64,000 nt of DNA from Bretschneidera sinensis (lineage: Eukaryota; Streptophyta; Magnoliopsida; Brassicales; Akaniaceae), in the NCBI GenBank assembly GCA_023935145.1, contig CM043700.1, positions 34,823,120 through 34,887,119 on the forward strand, in the 5' to 3' direction. Numbering within the stretch: position 1 is the stretch's first letter; the number at the start of each line of letters is the position of its first letter. Shown here piece after piece: positions 1 through 11,047 of this stretch. Made by a program: the position numbers and the translations under genes. A model generated the notes under the pieces. The model made no database searches, was not told the DNA's origin, and saw nothing but the letters and a program-made list of their open reading frames with translations.

Positions 1-233
1 TTTTTCTTCTTCTTCTTCTTTTTCTTCTCATTCTTCTTCTTCTTCTTTTTCTTTTCATTCTTCTCTTTCTTCTCTTTCTTCTTCTTCTTTTCCTTCTTCT
101 CCTTCTTCTTCTTCTCATTCTTCTTCTTCTTCTCCTTCTTCTTCTCCTTCTCCTTCTCCTTCTCCTTCTCCTCATTCTCTTCCTTCTCCTCCATCTCCTC
201 CTTCTTCTTCTCCTTCTTCTTCTTCAATATATC
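1..233. repeat. CTT/TTC polypyrimidine microsatellite
   Basis: An almost pure pyrimidine tract on the plus strand built from CTT, TTC and CTC triplets, interrupted by single A's. On the minus strand it reads as GAA, GAG and AAG codons. It lies just beyond the DUF4216-like coding end of the CACTA transposase, so it may have grown from an acidic or lysine-rich C-terminal tail; that origin is inference. Confidence 0.9.
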
Positions 234-236
234 TAT

Positions 237-466
237 GTATCAAGATCCAGACGATGATATAATGTCCATAGTTATGGATCACTTCTAAATGAATGAACCA
301 TCCGTTTTATGTAGAGTTTTAGACGATGACATAGATATATCGCTTCTTCTTCTTCTTCTTCGATATATCTATGTCATCGTCTAAGACTCTACATAAAACG
401 AATGGTTCATTCTCTTGGAAGTGATCCATAACTATAGACATTATATCATCATCTGGATCTTGATAC
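237..466. repeat. 106-bp inverted repeat (hairpin) duplicating the DUF4216 exon end
   Basis: The left arm 237-342 and right arm 361-466 are reverse complements over 106 bp with 7 mismatches counted by eye (about 93%). They are separated by an 18-bp run of six CTT triplets. The right arm on the minus strand encodes the C-terminal part of the DUF4216-like protein (FVLCRVLDDDIDI), and the left arm encodes nearly the same peptide on the plus strand. A transcript through it could form a long stem. Confidence 0.9.
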
Positions 467-870
467 AAAAGAAATTCTTTATTTCCCCTAGCCTTCATTT
501 TACACACTGTCCACCAATCATTTCTTCCTTTCTTATTGGAAAGGTAAGTGCAATAGTATACTTGTATTACTTGTGAAGCCAACACGAATGGTTCGTCTGA
601 ATTAAGCCTAGATTTATACTTAATATCTATGAGACCATGTCGATCTATTTAAATTCCATTCTTATAATTAAACCTATCACATTTGAATAATACAACAATA
701 TTATTAATCCCTATATATTGGAGCTCTATAACTTCTGTCAACGTCTCGTAGATGTCACGTTCATATTCATCATGACAACTACCTTTACAAGTACACCACT
801 GTTCCTTTTTTTTTCTTATATTGTCCATACTCCTTGGTGTGAAACTTGAATCCGTTGACATAATATCCAT
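319..870 (-). pseudogene. CACTA transposase C-terminal part, DUF4216-like
   Basis: Two same-frame pieces (870-649 and 585-319) give the usual features of the DUF4216 region that ends TNP2-type CACTA transposases. The first has LTEVIELQYIGINNIVVLFKCD, quoted in part as VVLFKCDRF. The second has MLASQVIQVYYCTYL followed by an acidic DDD-rich tail. A stop around 649 separates them, and the final codons run into a CTT repeat that adds a lysine run. No function can be expected from this copy. It is the normal last domain of the same broken gene as the segments at 1215-3956. Confidence 0.75.
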
Positions 871-1214
871 GATAACACTTCACATAATTCATCAGGCCAG
901 CGCCTATCCCTTGTATTTGCTTGTCAATTGTTTTATCCTTAGTGACCTATGATTAAAATATGTAATTCAATGATACTTATTATATAATAAATATATACTA
1001 TAATATATCATCTATCATGGCTTACAAGATCCCAAAGTCATTTTGTGAAGTTTTTCTCACGAAGCTTCTCAATTTGTTTGTTAGTTACGCCTCGGTGCGC
1101 ATTCCTCAAGGACTCGTCATATTGTCTACAACAATGGTGATGAAGAATTAATTATTATCTAAGCTATACATATGTTGTGAGAGAATACATTACATATAAA
1201 AATGAAAATAACAC

Positions 1215-2223
1215 TCACTCCACATATAGTATAACTTCAGCGCAATTAAGAAGAATATAGATCTCTGCGGCCTTCAGCTCTTTGTCATCCAATACTCTAA
1301 TAGTCTTATGACTAAAAGTATGACCTGGATAACTGAAAATTGATATGTGCACTCCTTGATCAACATTTCTCCCATCGTCGTTCTGACCGACTCGATTCAT
1401 TTTTGTCTGAACATTTGATTGAAAATATTCATCACAGAAATTTGAGATTTCTTGTATGATGTACAACTCAACCATAGAACCTTCAACGCGAGCTTTATTT
1501 CGAGCTTTTTTTTTTAGGTTGTGCATACACCTATTTTGCATGCATATACAAATGTTTTGAAATTGAATTCAATTATATGAAGCGATAAGACTCTAACAAT
1601 TGGCAAAATTATTGATATTAGCTCTCAAACGGATACATCCATCGATATTGCACAGGGCCACCAACTTTAGCTTCGTAAACTAAGTGAATCGGCAAATTCT
1701 CCATTGATTCGAAGAATACCATAGGGAAAATCTTCTCAAGCTTGCATATGATGACGGAAATATTTTTCTTTAACAACTTCACATGCTCAATGCACAATTC
1801 AATTTCACATATGCCCCTGAAGAAATTACTTAAGTCTGTCAATGCATCCCACATAGGGTCAGGTAAAAAGTCATGAAACGCCAGGGGAATTAATTTTTCC
1901 ATGAACATGTGACAATCATGACTCTTCATCCCGTAGTACTTGCACTCATTCAGTTTAACACATCGTGCTAAATTTGAGGCATACTCGTCTGGGAACTTCA
2001 AATTTGAAACTCATTCGCAAATCGCCTTTATGTGGGACTTGTTTAATATGTACATTGCTTTGGGTTTATATTTAGGTTTACCATTGACTTTAACCAACTT
2101 CAATTGAGGACACCTACAAAACTTTGTCATATCTAAACGAGCGTTAGCATTGTCTTTGGTTTTATCCTTGATATCCATAACAATGTTGAAGACGTTGTCA
2201 AACACATTTTTCTCAATATGCAT
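1215..2223 (-). pseudogene. CACTA transposase middle part, TNP2 end and DUF4218-like
   Basis: Segment 2223-2011 starts MHIEKNVFDNVFNIVMDI, the hallmark junction of TNP2 with DUF4218. Segment 2001-1618 continues in the same frame: the stop at 2013-2011 falls where the family usually has a tryptophan in the CEW motif, so a TGG to TGA change is likely. It keeps the LIPLAFHDFLPDPMWDAL-type helix. Segment 1541-1215 (RVEGSMVELYIIQEISNFC) is the following DUF4218 part in another frame. The gene is clearly broken. Confidence 0.85.
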
Positions 2224-2512
2224 AACGTCCAGATCATGGCAAACAAGATTAGTTGACTAGTACGGTAGCTCCCAGAAGATACTCATTTCTTGTCCAATTA
2301 TGATCCTTCCCAAATCTATGTATTTCTTATTTTCTACCATTGGAACTGAATGTGATATGTTCGAAAGATATCACTCTAGCTTTCACATTTACCCCTGACA
2401 ATCGTGGTGGCGGCGAGCCACTCTCAGATCTATTCTTTATGAAACCTTGCTTATGCCTTCTAAAAGCATGATCTTCTGGTAAGAACTGACGGTGACATTC
2501 GAACAAAGAATC

Positions 2513-2995
2513 TTAATGACCATGTGGTAGTTGGAACGATTTTGTATACTCCATACAATAAGGACAAGCAAGCAGACCGTGAGTACTCCACCCAGAAAGC
2601 ATACCATATGCAAGAAATTCATTGATCATCCATAAAAATGCAACTTTCATATTAAAATTTTGTTTCTTAGCTGCATCGTAAGTAGGAACTCCATCCGTCC
2701 ACAACATCTTCAACTCGTCTAGACATAGATAGACATCCAGATTCTTACCAGGGTTGTTTAGGCCAGTAATTACCAATGATAAGAACAAATTATGCTCTTC
2801 CATGAACATACCAAAAGGTAAATTATAAGGAGTGACAAATAACAGCCAACAATAGTACGAGGATGCCAAATGGCCAAACAGATTGAAACTGTCAGTTGAG
2901 AGTCTCAACCTAACATTACGTAGTTCATTGGCAAACTCGAGGTGAGTATCATCAAAATATTTCCATGCCATAACATCTGTCGGGTGGATGACCAT
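2513..2995 (-). pseudogene. CACTA transposase TNP2 core (Transposase_21-like)
   Basis: A 160-codon segment with family motifs: LRLSTDSFNLFG near residue 30, YNLPFGMFMEE near 56, GKNLDVYLCLDELKMLW near 82, and a TYDAAKK...F.M..AFLWMINEFLAYGMLSGWSTHG block near 105-145, ending in ACPYCM. The family usually has L..TIPDFPAYG; here the loop is altered to MINEFLAYG. It lies in a different frame from its upstream neighbour (3087-3566), so at least one frameshift or a lost intron separates them. Confidence 0.85.
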
Positions 2996-3086
2996 ATATG
3001 GTTTACTATGTTTGCTATCCTTATGCTATCTCATGTGCCTGGCAATGTTTCTCGACAAATAAAGGCCTTTGAAGTCTAAGTGTTAA

Positions 3087-3956
3087 CTAAAGGTAACGCA
3101 ACACCTTGTATGGTATGTTTTTTAGCTTCTTATTATCACTTTGCCTAGGTTTAAACCTAGGATGTCCACACATGTCACACACTTTCTTGTCTTTGTCTTC
3201 CTTGTAATACAACATACAATCATTCAGGCATGAATGTATCTTCTCATACCCGAGTCCTAACTCTTTCACTATCTTCTTGGATTTGTAAAATTTTTCAGGC
3301 AACTTCTCATCCTCAGAAAACATACTCTTAATTATTTTCAATAATCGATTGAAATAATTCTCAAACATATCAAAATCAGATTTACAATTCAACAGTTGTG
3401 AGATCACTGATAACTTAGTGTCCTTATTACAACCCTCCCACAAGGGCTCATCAGCATCTCTCAATATGTCATAGAACTTTGCAGCTCGAGGATTCAAATC
3501 CTCTTCGGCATCCCAATTGAATTTTGGGCCAGTAAGATCCATTACCATCTCCCTTATGCGATTCATTTATCTGAAACCTTCATCGACATGGTGATCTGAT
3601 TGAGGTGTCGACCATTCACGTCTCAAATAACTCTCACTGTGAAAAATCCACCTTTTATAATTAGGAATAAAACATTTCCTATATATGTGCAAGGTAATTG
3701 TTTCTCGATTTAAAAAATTTAAATTTTGGCATAGAAAACAAAGACACCGAATAGTTTCATCGTTATATACAAACGATGGATTAGTATATGCAAAGTCAAG
3801 AAAAACCTCTTCCCTTTCTAAAAATTCCGTAGATAGGGCATGATTAACAACTCGACGACCCATCCAACTACGGTCAGTTGCCATCATTCTAATCACTAAA
3901 ATAATAAAGAACCTATTGTCAATAAGTTGTTTTGCATATTGTGTTTTTACATACAT
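3087..3956 (-). pseudogene. CACTA transposase N-terminal part, transposase-associated domain
   Basis: Two stretches (3956-3567 and 3566-3087) share one frame and are split by a single TAA at 3569-3567. The likely native start is the MMATDRSWM methionine, about 22 codons into the first stretch; DRSWM is typical of the transposase-associated domain. The second stretch has KFYDILRDADEPLWEGC, LLNCKSDFDMF and a zinc-finger-like VCDMCGHPRF near its end, all usual for TNP2 proteins before the core domain. The region was a coding part of the CACTA transposase and is now inactive. Confidence 0.85.
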
Positions 3957-4167
3957 ATCAAAATATATCGATTGAAATAGTATGATACAATAGCAATCAT
4001 ATATTTTGTTATCACTTTTCTATCTTCCAAAAATGCTTCATTAAATACATGTGGTATCTAATGATGCTAACTTATAATGAAAATCTGACATAACAATCTA
4101 AAGCCAACTTAATTTTTTTATTAAAAAAATTAAAAAGATAAACTAAGTAGTATCAGGTATTTCATTC

Positions 4168-4320
4168 AATTGACTGTATGGTTCATCCAATCGACTGAAT
4201 GAATGAAGGAAACTTTTTGTCCTTCATTTAGTCGACTGAAAAACATCATTCAGTCGACTAAATGAAGGACATAAAGTTTCTTTCCTTCATTCAATTGACT
4301 GAATGAAACCATTCAGTCGA
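4168..4320. repeat. Imperfect inverted repeat with AGTCGACT motifs
   Basis: Arms of about 70 bp fold back around 4241-4247. Each arm contains copies of AGTCGACTGAATGAA or close variants and a GAAGGA...ACTTT...GTCCTTCATTTAGTC block. The GTCGAC core recurs in Copia element C (15190-15300, 16378-16520, 31120-31225) and at 50848-51000. Confidence 0.8.
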
Positions 4321-5483
4321 CTAGATGTCCTGAAACAGAATTTTCTGTTTTAAAAAGGTTTTTCCAGTCAAAATAATTTTTTTTCAATAGCATTTCAATC
4401 AAAATGAGCCATAATGAAAAACAAAATACTTGTTAGTATATATTTACAGTCTTAACTACCTTAGAACCTATTCTAGGTCTTTGATCTTGATCTAATATCT
4501 CTCAAGTAAACAGTCTTCATCACATATCTTAAGTTGTGAAAGAATAAAATGACTATTTTATCTGAGAGGTTTTTAACTTGAGTCTCTCTTGTAGTGCTAT
4601 AAAAGATCAAAATGATTTTAAGAAATTGGTTAATTTTCACCACATTATCCAGCTTATTGGATTATGATTCTTGAACAAACAAATGGTGAGGAGTTTTAAG
4701 AATTATATATACTCCTATCAGACTTTCCTTTTTTTCATTAAAAGATTATTATATTTTTTAGATATACAAGAGAGATAGTCATCTCTTTTTCTTTATTTAC
4801 TCAATCATTGCTGTAAGTAGAATTTGATCTCAAATTTTTGATGGGACGACAAGTTCTTTTTTACTATCTAAACTAGTTAACACTCACTTTATCGAACTTC
4901 TTCATATGTAAACATCCATGATAATTATTACCATGGTGGGATATGACCGAACTCGGGAATTTGGGTCGAGGGAAAGGAGAGGAGAAGAATTACTTCTCTA
5001 AATTCTCTTATTCTCAATTTACTATGCTTTACTCTTTTTTTCAAAACTCTCAAACGAGTGAAAATTAAATGTTCAAAGTTTTGAAAGATTTAGAGAGATA
5101 AATATACCCTTCAATATACTCTGATACATGTAACACTTTGTTTTCTCTCATTCCATATAAAAAAATTATCAATGTAAAAGCAAATTAAAACCTAGAAATA
5201 TATACACAAATATATTTGGATTTAGGTGTTGTCTCTTAAGGAAAAATATATACACAAATATATGCAAAAAAATTCAAATAAAAACATTCAATAGATTAAC
5301 AAATGTAACTAAACATACATATATATATATAAACAAATATATGAGAGAGAGAGAGAATAAACTTACAAAAATGGTAGAGAGAGTCCGAATAGAGGTAGAG
5401 AAAGCCTGAAAATCGGTGAAATGGGGAAAATAGGAGAAAAAAACCTAGAAATGGAGGGTGAAGATTGCAACAAATGAAATATG

Positions 5484-5519
5484 AAAGAGAGAGAGTGAGA
5501 GAGAGAGTGAGAGAGAGAG
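5484..5519. repeat. GA microsatellite
   Basis: Interrupted (GA)n run. A shorter one lies at 5342-5356, next to a short TA repeat. These produce spurious Ser/Leu-rich reading frames. Confidence 0.85.
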
Positions 5520-5640
5520 CATGCGAGAGAGAAATGAGGTGAAAATTTCTTTAGGGTTTTGGAAATGGAGTCGTGCGGCACTAGAAAAAAAAAGTAGAAG
5601 AAGAGAAGAAATGGGGAAAAAATGTATATGCGTGAAATTT

Positions 5641-5974
5641 AGGTCAGACTTTCACCGAGGGAACTAGGTAATACATTTTTATCCCTCGGTGAAAGAAATT
5701 TACTTAATTTAAAATTAATTTTATTTTCATTTATCAACACTGAGGGATTAAATTCCCTCAATAATAATATATTTCTAATTAAAAAACCAAAAAATATTTA
5801 AAAAATATTTTACGAACTTAATACCGAGTGTAAATAATATTATCACTAATTCCCTCAGTGATAATATTTCTCACTATCACCGAGGGATACGTGTCCCTCG
5901 GTCTTATCCGTCGTTGAAAACACTTATCACCGAGGGACACATATCCCTCGGTGATTAATGATTTTCTTATAGTG
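5641..5974. repeat. CACTA subterminal repeats and terminal inverted repeat
   Basis: About eight copies of ACCGAGGGA or CTGAGGGA occur in both orientations (near 5651, 5682, 5740, 5851, 5877, 5894, 5927 and 5944). They end at ATTTTCTTATAGTG (5961-5974). In this superfamily such subterminal repeats bind the element's accessory protein. Several are paired head to head and could form small stems. Confidence 0.8.
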
Positions 5975-6065
5975 TTTTATTACCATTGAAAGTATTGTTT
6001 TACCACCAAATGTGATTTTTTTTATCACCAAATATTTGTCTTACCAAAAAAATATATCTAATGAG

Positions 6066-6558
6066 GCATGGTTATGGTTATATTCAAGCCAAACCGAGCT
6101 TGAGCTGGGGGTGCTCGAGTTCGGTTTGTGAAAGAAAAAGCTTATCAAGTCGAGCTTGAGCTTAGAACATTGAACTCGAAACCGGCTAGTAAAGTGAAAG
6201 TGAGGCTCGAGCTTGGCTTGTGAGCTGCTCGAATCACCGACTCAAGCCTGCTCGAGCCGAGCTTTTTCAAACTAAAATGAAGAAGGTTAGTGGGCTACAT
6301 TTGGGTATTCATATTTTCAATATTTTGTAACATAAAATATATATTATAGATTATATATTTAGTAAATTTATTAATTACACCGAGTTGGCTCGCTAGTCTA
6401 ACAAACAAAGTTTGGCGCGCGTTGCTCGAGCTCAACTTAATTGGGTATTTGAGCCAAAATCAATCTCTTAAGCTCAATTTAGTCAAACTTCAAGCTTTTT
6501 TAGGCGAGCCTTACGAGTCAGACGAGTCGCTCAAATGACTTTCACCCCTAGCATGGTA
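6066..6558. mobile_element. Candidate hAT-type non-autonomous element
   Basis: A block rich in GAGCTTGAGC / CTCGAGCC strings in both orientations. It ends in TTCACCCCTA, like a hAT terminus read from the other side (TAGGGGTGAA). It is flanked by gcatggtt (6066-6073) and gcatggta (6551-6558), an imperfect 8-bp duplication. The left terminal repeat is poorly preserved, so the superfamily is tentative. Confidence 0.45.
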
Positions 6559-7410
6559 CTCACTTCTAAGTGAGTCACCATAAAACTCAAATTTTTTTTA
6601 TCTATTTTTTCTTTCATATTACTTGTTTATCATATCTACCAAACACAAATTGAAAAATATATGGTCTTTTATATTCTCAATTTCTACCCTCTCCTTCTTT
6701 GGGCTATCATTTTTCTCTCGTATCAAATACGTTCAAAAGCATAGGATTAACTTTATAACTATGATACGTAAAAAAAAAAACTTAGTAACTATGATGAACC
6801 ACAAATTGATGAGAATCAAAGTAAAACCTCCATATATTTCTTGTGGCTTGTGAGATAAAGAATTCGAGAGAAAAGCAAGAACTTGTAAGAGTAATCATGA
6901 TAAATTTTTTGATAGTTATGGGTTGTCAAAAGATTAGGACGATTGATGTTAAACTAAGAAGACTTGGGAATTGAGAAAGATGTTAAGTTTATCATGTGAA
7001 GGAAGTGAAGAAGAGATGATAGAAGAACTCTACAAAATGGAAAAGAGAGATAAAAAAGAATATGAAAGGATGATGAGTAATATGTAGTGATTGTTCGTTG
7101 TTGCTGGTGTTTTATCTATGGTTTTGTTCGGGCTCCCTTTATTAGCTGTGGTGGAGTTTTGTTTTGATGTATCTTTTGTTAGTGTTGGGGTGCTGGGTTT
7201 TTGGATTTAGTATTGGAGCCTCATTTGTATTTTCATTATTTTAAGAATCATTAATAATAGCATTTTTTGCCTCTAAAATATATATATATATATATATATA
7301 TATTTCTGGTCACAAGAACACGCATTTAAGTCGATTGCTTCCACAATAAGAACAAGTTGAACAACTGATAAGGGTATTGATGTGATTAAGAGTTGGCAAC
7401 ATTCAATATT
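6559..7410. other. Gene-free AT-rich stretch with (TA)n
   Basis: I see no convincing gene, only short chance frames. A (TA)n microsatellite lies at about 7277-7304. Confidence 0.6.
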
Positions 7411-7411
7411 G

Positions 7412-7600
7412 GGAAAAAATACATTTATCTCCTGAGGTTTGGCCCAAATAGATACTTATCTTTACATCGAATTGGAAATGTCAAATATTCCTTTTGTCTT
7501 ATGTATAGTTTGTCACTTGGAGGACAAAAACCTTTTTGTCGTTAATAAAACAGTAATTAGTTAATCCATGAAAAATGGCCAATCGTCAAGCCACCTCAAC
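7412..7600. mobile_element. Fragment of a MULE/MITE-like repeat
   Basis: The start (tatctcctgaggtttggccc) closely resembles 10815-10840 (tatccctcatggtttggcc), and both continue with a similar 'cannot exceed a one-line' AT-rich pattern. This is a dispersed plant repeat edge; such edges occur on Mutator-like MITEs. Only one end is recognisable, so the class is inference. Confidence 0.35.
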
Positions 7601-7682
7601 ATTATTTGCTTTTAATTTAAAATTGTCCCTACTAATATTAAATAAAATATATTAATATAATTTCAAACACATTTAATAATTA

Positions 7683-7910
7683 ACAAGCGTTTGGTTTAAT
7701 GGTAAAAGCTTGTCCACCTCGCTAGAAATGCTTAAGTTTAAGTCTCTTCATAGGTACTTATTGGTGCTAAACCTAAGCTTTCATCGCACATAGTGTGAAA
7801 TGGTTTATAACTTCGAGTCCGACGTAAGTGCGAAAGAGATTACTTCATATTCACTCTGTGTTGAGCGCTCTTTAGTGAGTATGTGGGGTAGCTTACCCAT
7901 TTTATCCAAC
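7683..7910 (+). mobile_element. Candidate tRNA-derived SINE
   Basis: It begins with a tRNA-like block: TGGTTTAATGGTAAAAGC resembles an RNA polymerase III A box, and GTTTAAGTCTC about 40 bp downstream resembles a decayed B box. A non-tRNA body follows up to GGGGTAGCTTACCC. No clear poly-A/T tail or target duplication is visible, so the call is tentative. Confidence 0.4.
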
Positions 7911-7921
7911 AAATAAAACAC

Positions 7922-9092
7922 ATTTATACTCCATTTGGTATGACTTGGAGTATAGGATTCAGTTCATTTCCAAATGAATTGAAACTCGAATTCATTTACA
8001 AATGAATTTACACTTGATTTTCAAATGAATTGAAACTAGAATTCATTTGCAAATGAATTTTCATATTTGGTATAGTCTTATTTAAACTATAGAATTGAAA
8101 TGAATTTTGTGTTTGGAATCAACAAAAGTTCAATTCATTTTATAAACTTTACTTAAATATGCTTAACATTATTATATGTTTTTATCACACTGTTTTCCCA
8201 TTGTCTTTTCTACTTGTTTTTCTTTTTAACATGGTAAAGTAATCCTCTAAGCTTATGAAAATCCAAGTTATGGAATATCACAATAACTACAACTTTTTCA
8301 AATGACTAAAAAAATCAAGTTCATAAAGAATTTTTTCGTGATATAGTCGGTATCTGACACCATCACACTGCGCATCAAAAGAAAGATAAAAATTGAATTT
8401 CATACATGTTTTTGTTAGATAGTATAAGGCTTATATGGTGTAATTATTCCAAAGGAAAAACAAATAGTTTAATTATTAGCTTGAAAATTGTACTATCAAA
8501 GATGTAGTCTCTAATTGATATAATCACATAACAAGATTTTTTGAAAAAAAAATTTATAAGAGTTGATGTTATTAAACGTTTATAATACTTTATATGCCCA
8601 GTTGTTGTTTTGACTTACTGCTCTTTTCACTGGTATTGTGGAAAGTCGTGGCACTGTAACAATACTTGGTGCCGCATTGAAAATTCATCAACATCTCATT
8701 GAAATCAAAACCTCACTTTTCTCGATTAGCGGTTGAGGGGGAGAAAGAGAATGAGAGAGTAGGATGGAAAAGAACAACAAAAAACTATATGAACAGGGAA
8801 ATAGCCTAGATAATTTGAGGGTAATTTTATTTTTATAATTTTATACAAACTTAAGTAAAATGTTTATTTATAAATTCAATCAAATTTATAGAATTTGTAC
8901 AAAGTTTACTCAATTTTATTAGAATTCATTTACAAATTAATTTTATATTTTATTAAAAAATCAAACACGTGACCAATTCATTTATAATGAATTCTATAGT
9001 TCATTAACAAACCAAACACATAAATTTATGAAATTTAATTGAATTCTTTAAATTATGAAATTTATTTAAATTAAATGGAGTGTAAATAAAGC
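7922..9092. mobile_element. Candidate terminal-inverted-repeat element with ATTCATTT repeats
   Basis: Left end ATTTATACTCCATTT and the reverse complement of the right end (ATTTACACTCCATTT) match at 14 of 15 positions. The interior has repeated GAATTCATTTGCAAATGAAT-like segments near both ends (7965-8060 and 8925-9000). No transposase is seen. A related AAATGAATTC-rich block lies at 52530-52900. Confidence 0.45.
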
Positions 9093-10804
9093 TTAAATTT
9101 TCTTTAAATTTCTCAAACTTAAATATTAACGATGAAAACCTTCTACCTCATTTCCCTCCTTTTCTCTTTTCTCTCCTCTTTTTTTCCTTTTTTCCTTGCT
9201 CTTCTTCCCTTTTCTTTCTGACCACATCAAAGAAGAAGACAGAGGGGAGGAGAAAGAAGAAGATAGGGAGAAGGAGAAGAAAGAAGAAGAACATATCTGG
9301 GTCCGTAATTAGCTTCATCCGTCGTGCCACGTCAGACATTTCTGGCGAGGGATTGGGCGCAAGGAGAAAATAGACACAGAGAAGACAGGAAACAACAACA
9401 AAAATTACTGGGTTGTTTACTTAAAACAAGTTTCTGTTTTTGTTGTTTTGCGAGAGGTGAGGAGCGGCGTTGCAGATTGGGTTTTGCGAAGTAGGAAAGC
9501 GTGGAATAAAGTGTGTAGAATTGCTTCTCTGGCAAGGAAAGCAGCAGAGCCAGAGCGTGAACAATGTGAATTTCTCAGAAAAAAATAAAAACAAAAAGTT
9601 TCGTCGTTGCCGGGTTTCAAATCGAAGAGAGAGAAGAATTAGAAAGAAGAAGAACATATCTGGGTTTCAGATCTATTGCGTTTCCACTCTTCTTTGTTGA
9701 TTGCTCCATGAAGTTAAAGGAGATATCATTAAATTAACCTTTACATACTGGTGTAAAAAATTATTGTAGTTTAGGATTCCTTCATTTTTTTTATTTATTT
9801 GGTGAATGTTTCTGTTTATTAGAATGATGAGTATGAACTTTTTCAAGATAAAATTAAATGGGTTAGGCATTACTGTGAATATCTTGCCTGTTTATGGCGA
9901 ATAGGATTCATATGTATCTGTTGCTTTTATGTAAAAGCTTGTATAGTATTTGTGGTTCTTTTATGTAATAGTGATGTTTCTATTTATTTTATTTTTTTGG
10001 TTTTCTGGTTTTCAAGAATAATTAAAATACCAACATTATTTTTCTTTTTTGTTTTAAATTTTTTTTAGTTTGTATTGTTTTTATTTTAATTTTTTTAGTG
10101 TTTTCTAATTCATTGTGGGGGAAAAAAAAATAAAGAGATTTGATTTAAATATGAAAAGATTTGATTAAAAAAAGAAAATATTTGAAATAATTCATTGTTT
10201 TATCCTTTTTTATGAAAAGACACATTTAAGCAAGGACCAAATAAAGCAAGGGCCCAAACATTAAAGGCCAGTGACCGAAGAGTTGTTAATGACCCCAAAA
10301 ATATGAAAAAAAATCAGGGAAAAAAAAAAGATAAGGAGGTATTAAGTATTCAATTCTTCGTGTAAAAGCAAAGCACAAACAATGGATGGATGTAATTAGT
10401 TATATTCCCCAACAGCTCGAAAGAACAAAGTGATGATTGTTCATTTGTTTGTCACTCATGATGTTTAATGTCAAACACTTGGTCCTACCTTTTCTGTTTG
10501 TCTTCCTTCTGCAAACAACCCTTTTGGGTTTTGAGCATGGTTATATAAATCACACAATTAAACCAGCGATTTTTAGATGTTAGATTAGTAATTGATATAG
10601 GTTAAATTATTCATTTTTTCATGTTTCATCGATTTTATTTCTAATGAATCATTAAGATGTGAGAGATGATTCAATTTTAATGCCATAATTTGTAGTTTGT
10701 TTATCTATAACGTCTGGGCTTTATAGATATCCAACCTTTTTCTTTTCTTTTCTTTTTATGATTTACTATTTGGGTCAAATGGATGACATTGTTTTCACTT
10801 GTAT
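9093..10804. other. GA-rich then AT-rich gene-free stretch with a 25-bp direct repeat
   Basis: 9130-9680 is GA/CT-rich and holds an exact 25-bp direct repeat (9278-9302 and 9641-9665) ending in ACATATCTGGGT. 9490-9720 is locally richer in GC and might be a leader or exon relic of a lost gene, but no conserved protein can be read from it. From 9720 to 10800 I see nothing but AT-rich sequence. Confidence 0.5.
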
Positions 10805-11042
10805 TTAATAGGAGTAAATTGTAGTTATCCCTCATGGTTTGGCCAAGGCAAGTATATAATCATCTGATTTAAAATGAAGCATTTGAGTATTATGTGGTTT
10901 GTTTGTTGCTATAACACGAGGTAACACTGTTAAATTCACAAGTGACTCACGTGTGAAGCACTTGAAATCCTATTTTCCACTTATCCCAACTTTTATTACA
11001 TGTTTATAACTTCTATTCATCATATTTGTGCCAACCTTGTGG
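10805..11042. mobile_element. Second MULE/MITE-like edge, cut by element A
   Basis: It shares the TATCCCTCATGGTTTGGCC-type start with 7412-7600. It is interrupted on the right by the insertion of Gypsy element A at 11048. The class is uncertain. Confidence 0.35.
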
Positions 11043-11047
11043 ATTAT

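Larger units (their letters stand above)
3957..5640. other. CACTA 5' non-coding interior
   Basis: AT-rich sequence between the transposase start and the subterminal repeats. I see no convincing gene. It holds the 4168-4320 inverted repeat and GA-repeat tracts. A CACTAG-plus-poly-A string at 5579 resembles a second CACTA end, so 5579-5974 could alternatively be a small non-autonomous element. The flanking triplets do not match (cgg and ttt), so I keep the single-element reading. Confidence 0.55.
1..5974 (-). mobile_element. CACTA (En/Spm) DNA transposon, left end outside window
   Basis: On the minus strand, TNP2-type transposase segments occur in the family's usual order: N-terminal transposase-associated domain, TNP2 core, DUF4218-like, DUF4216-like. 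The upstream end reads CACTATAAGAAAAT on the minus strand (5974-5961), which fits a CACTA terminal inverted repeat, with dense subterminal repeats next to it. The other terminus lies left of position 1, so terminal repeats and the 3-bp target duplication cannot be compared. The copy is dead because the coding parts carry stops and frame changes. Confidence 0.85.

Noticed and set aside
5579..5974. Separate 396-bp CACTA mini-element
   Set aside because: CACTAG at 5579 could be a second end, but the outside triplets differ (cgg, ttt) and subterminal repeats are missing near it; kept only as an alternative.
9148..9700. Several overlapping frames in the GA-rich region
   Set aside because: Low-complexity Arg/Lys/Glu or Phe/Leu peptides caused by purine bias; none has motifs or splice context.
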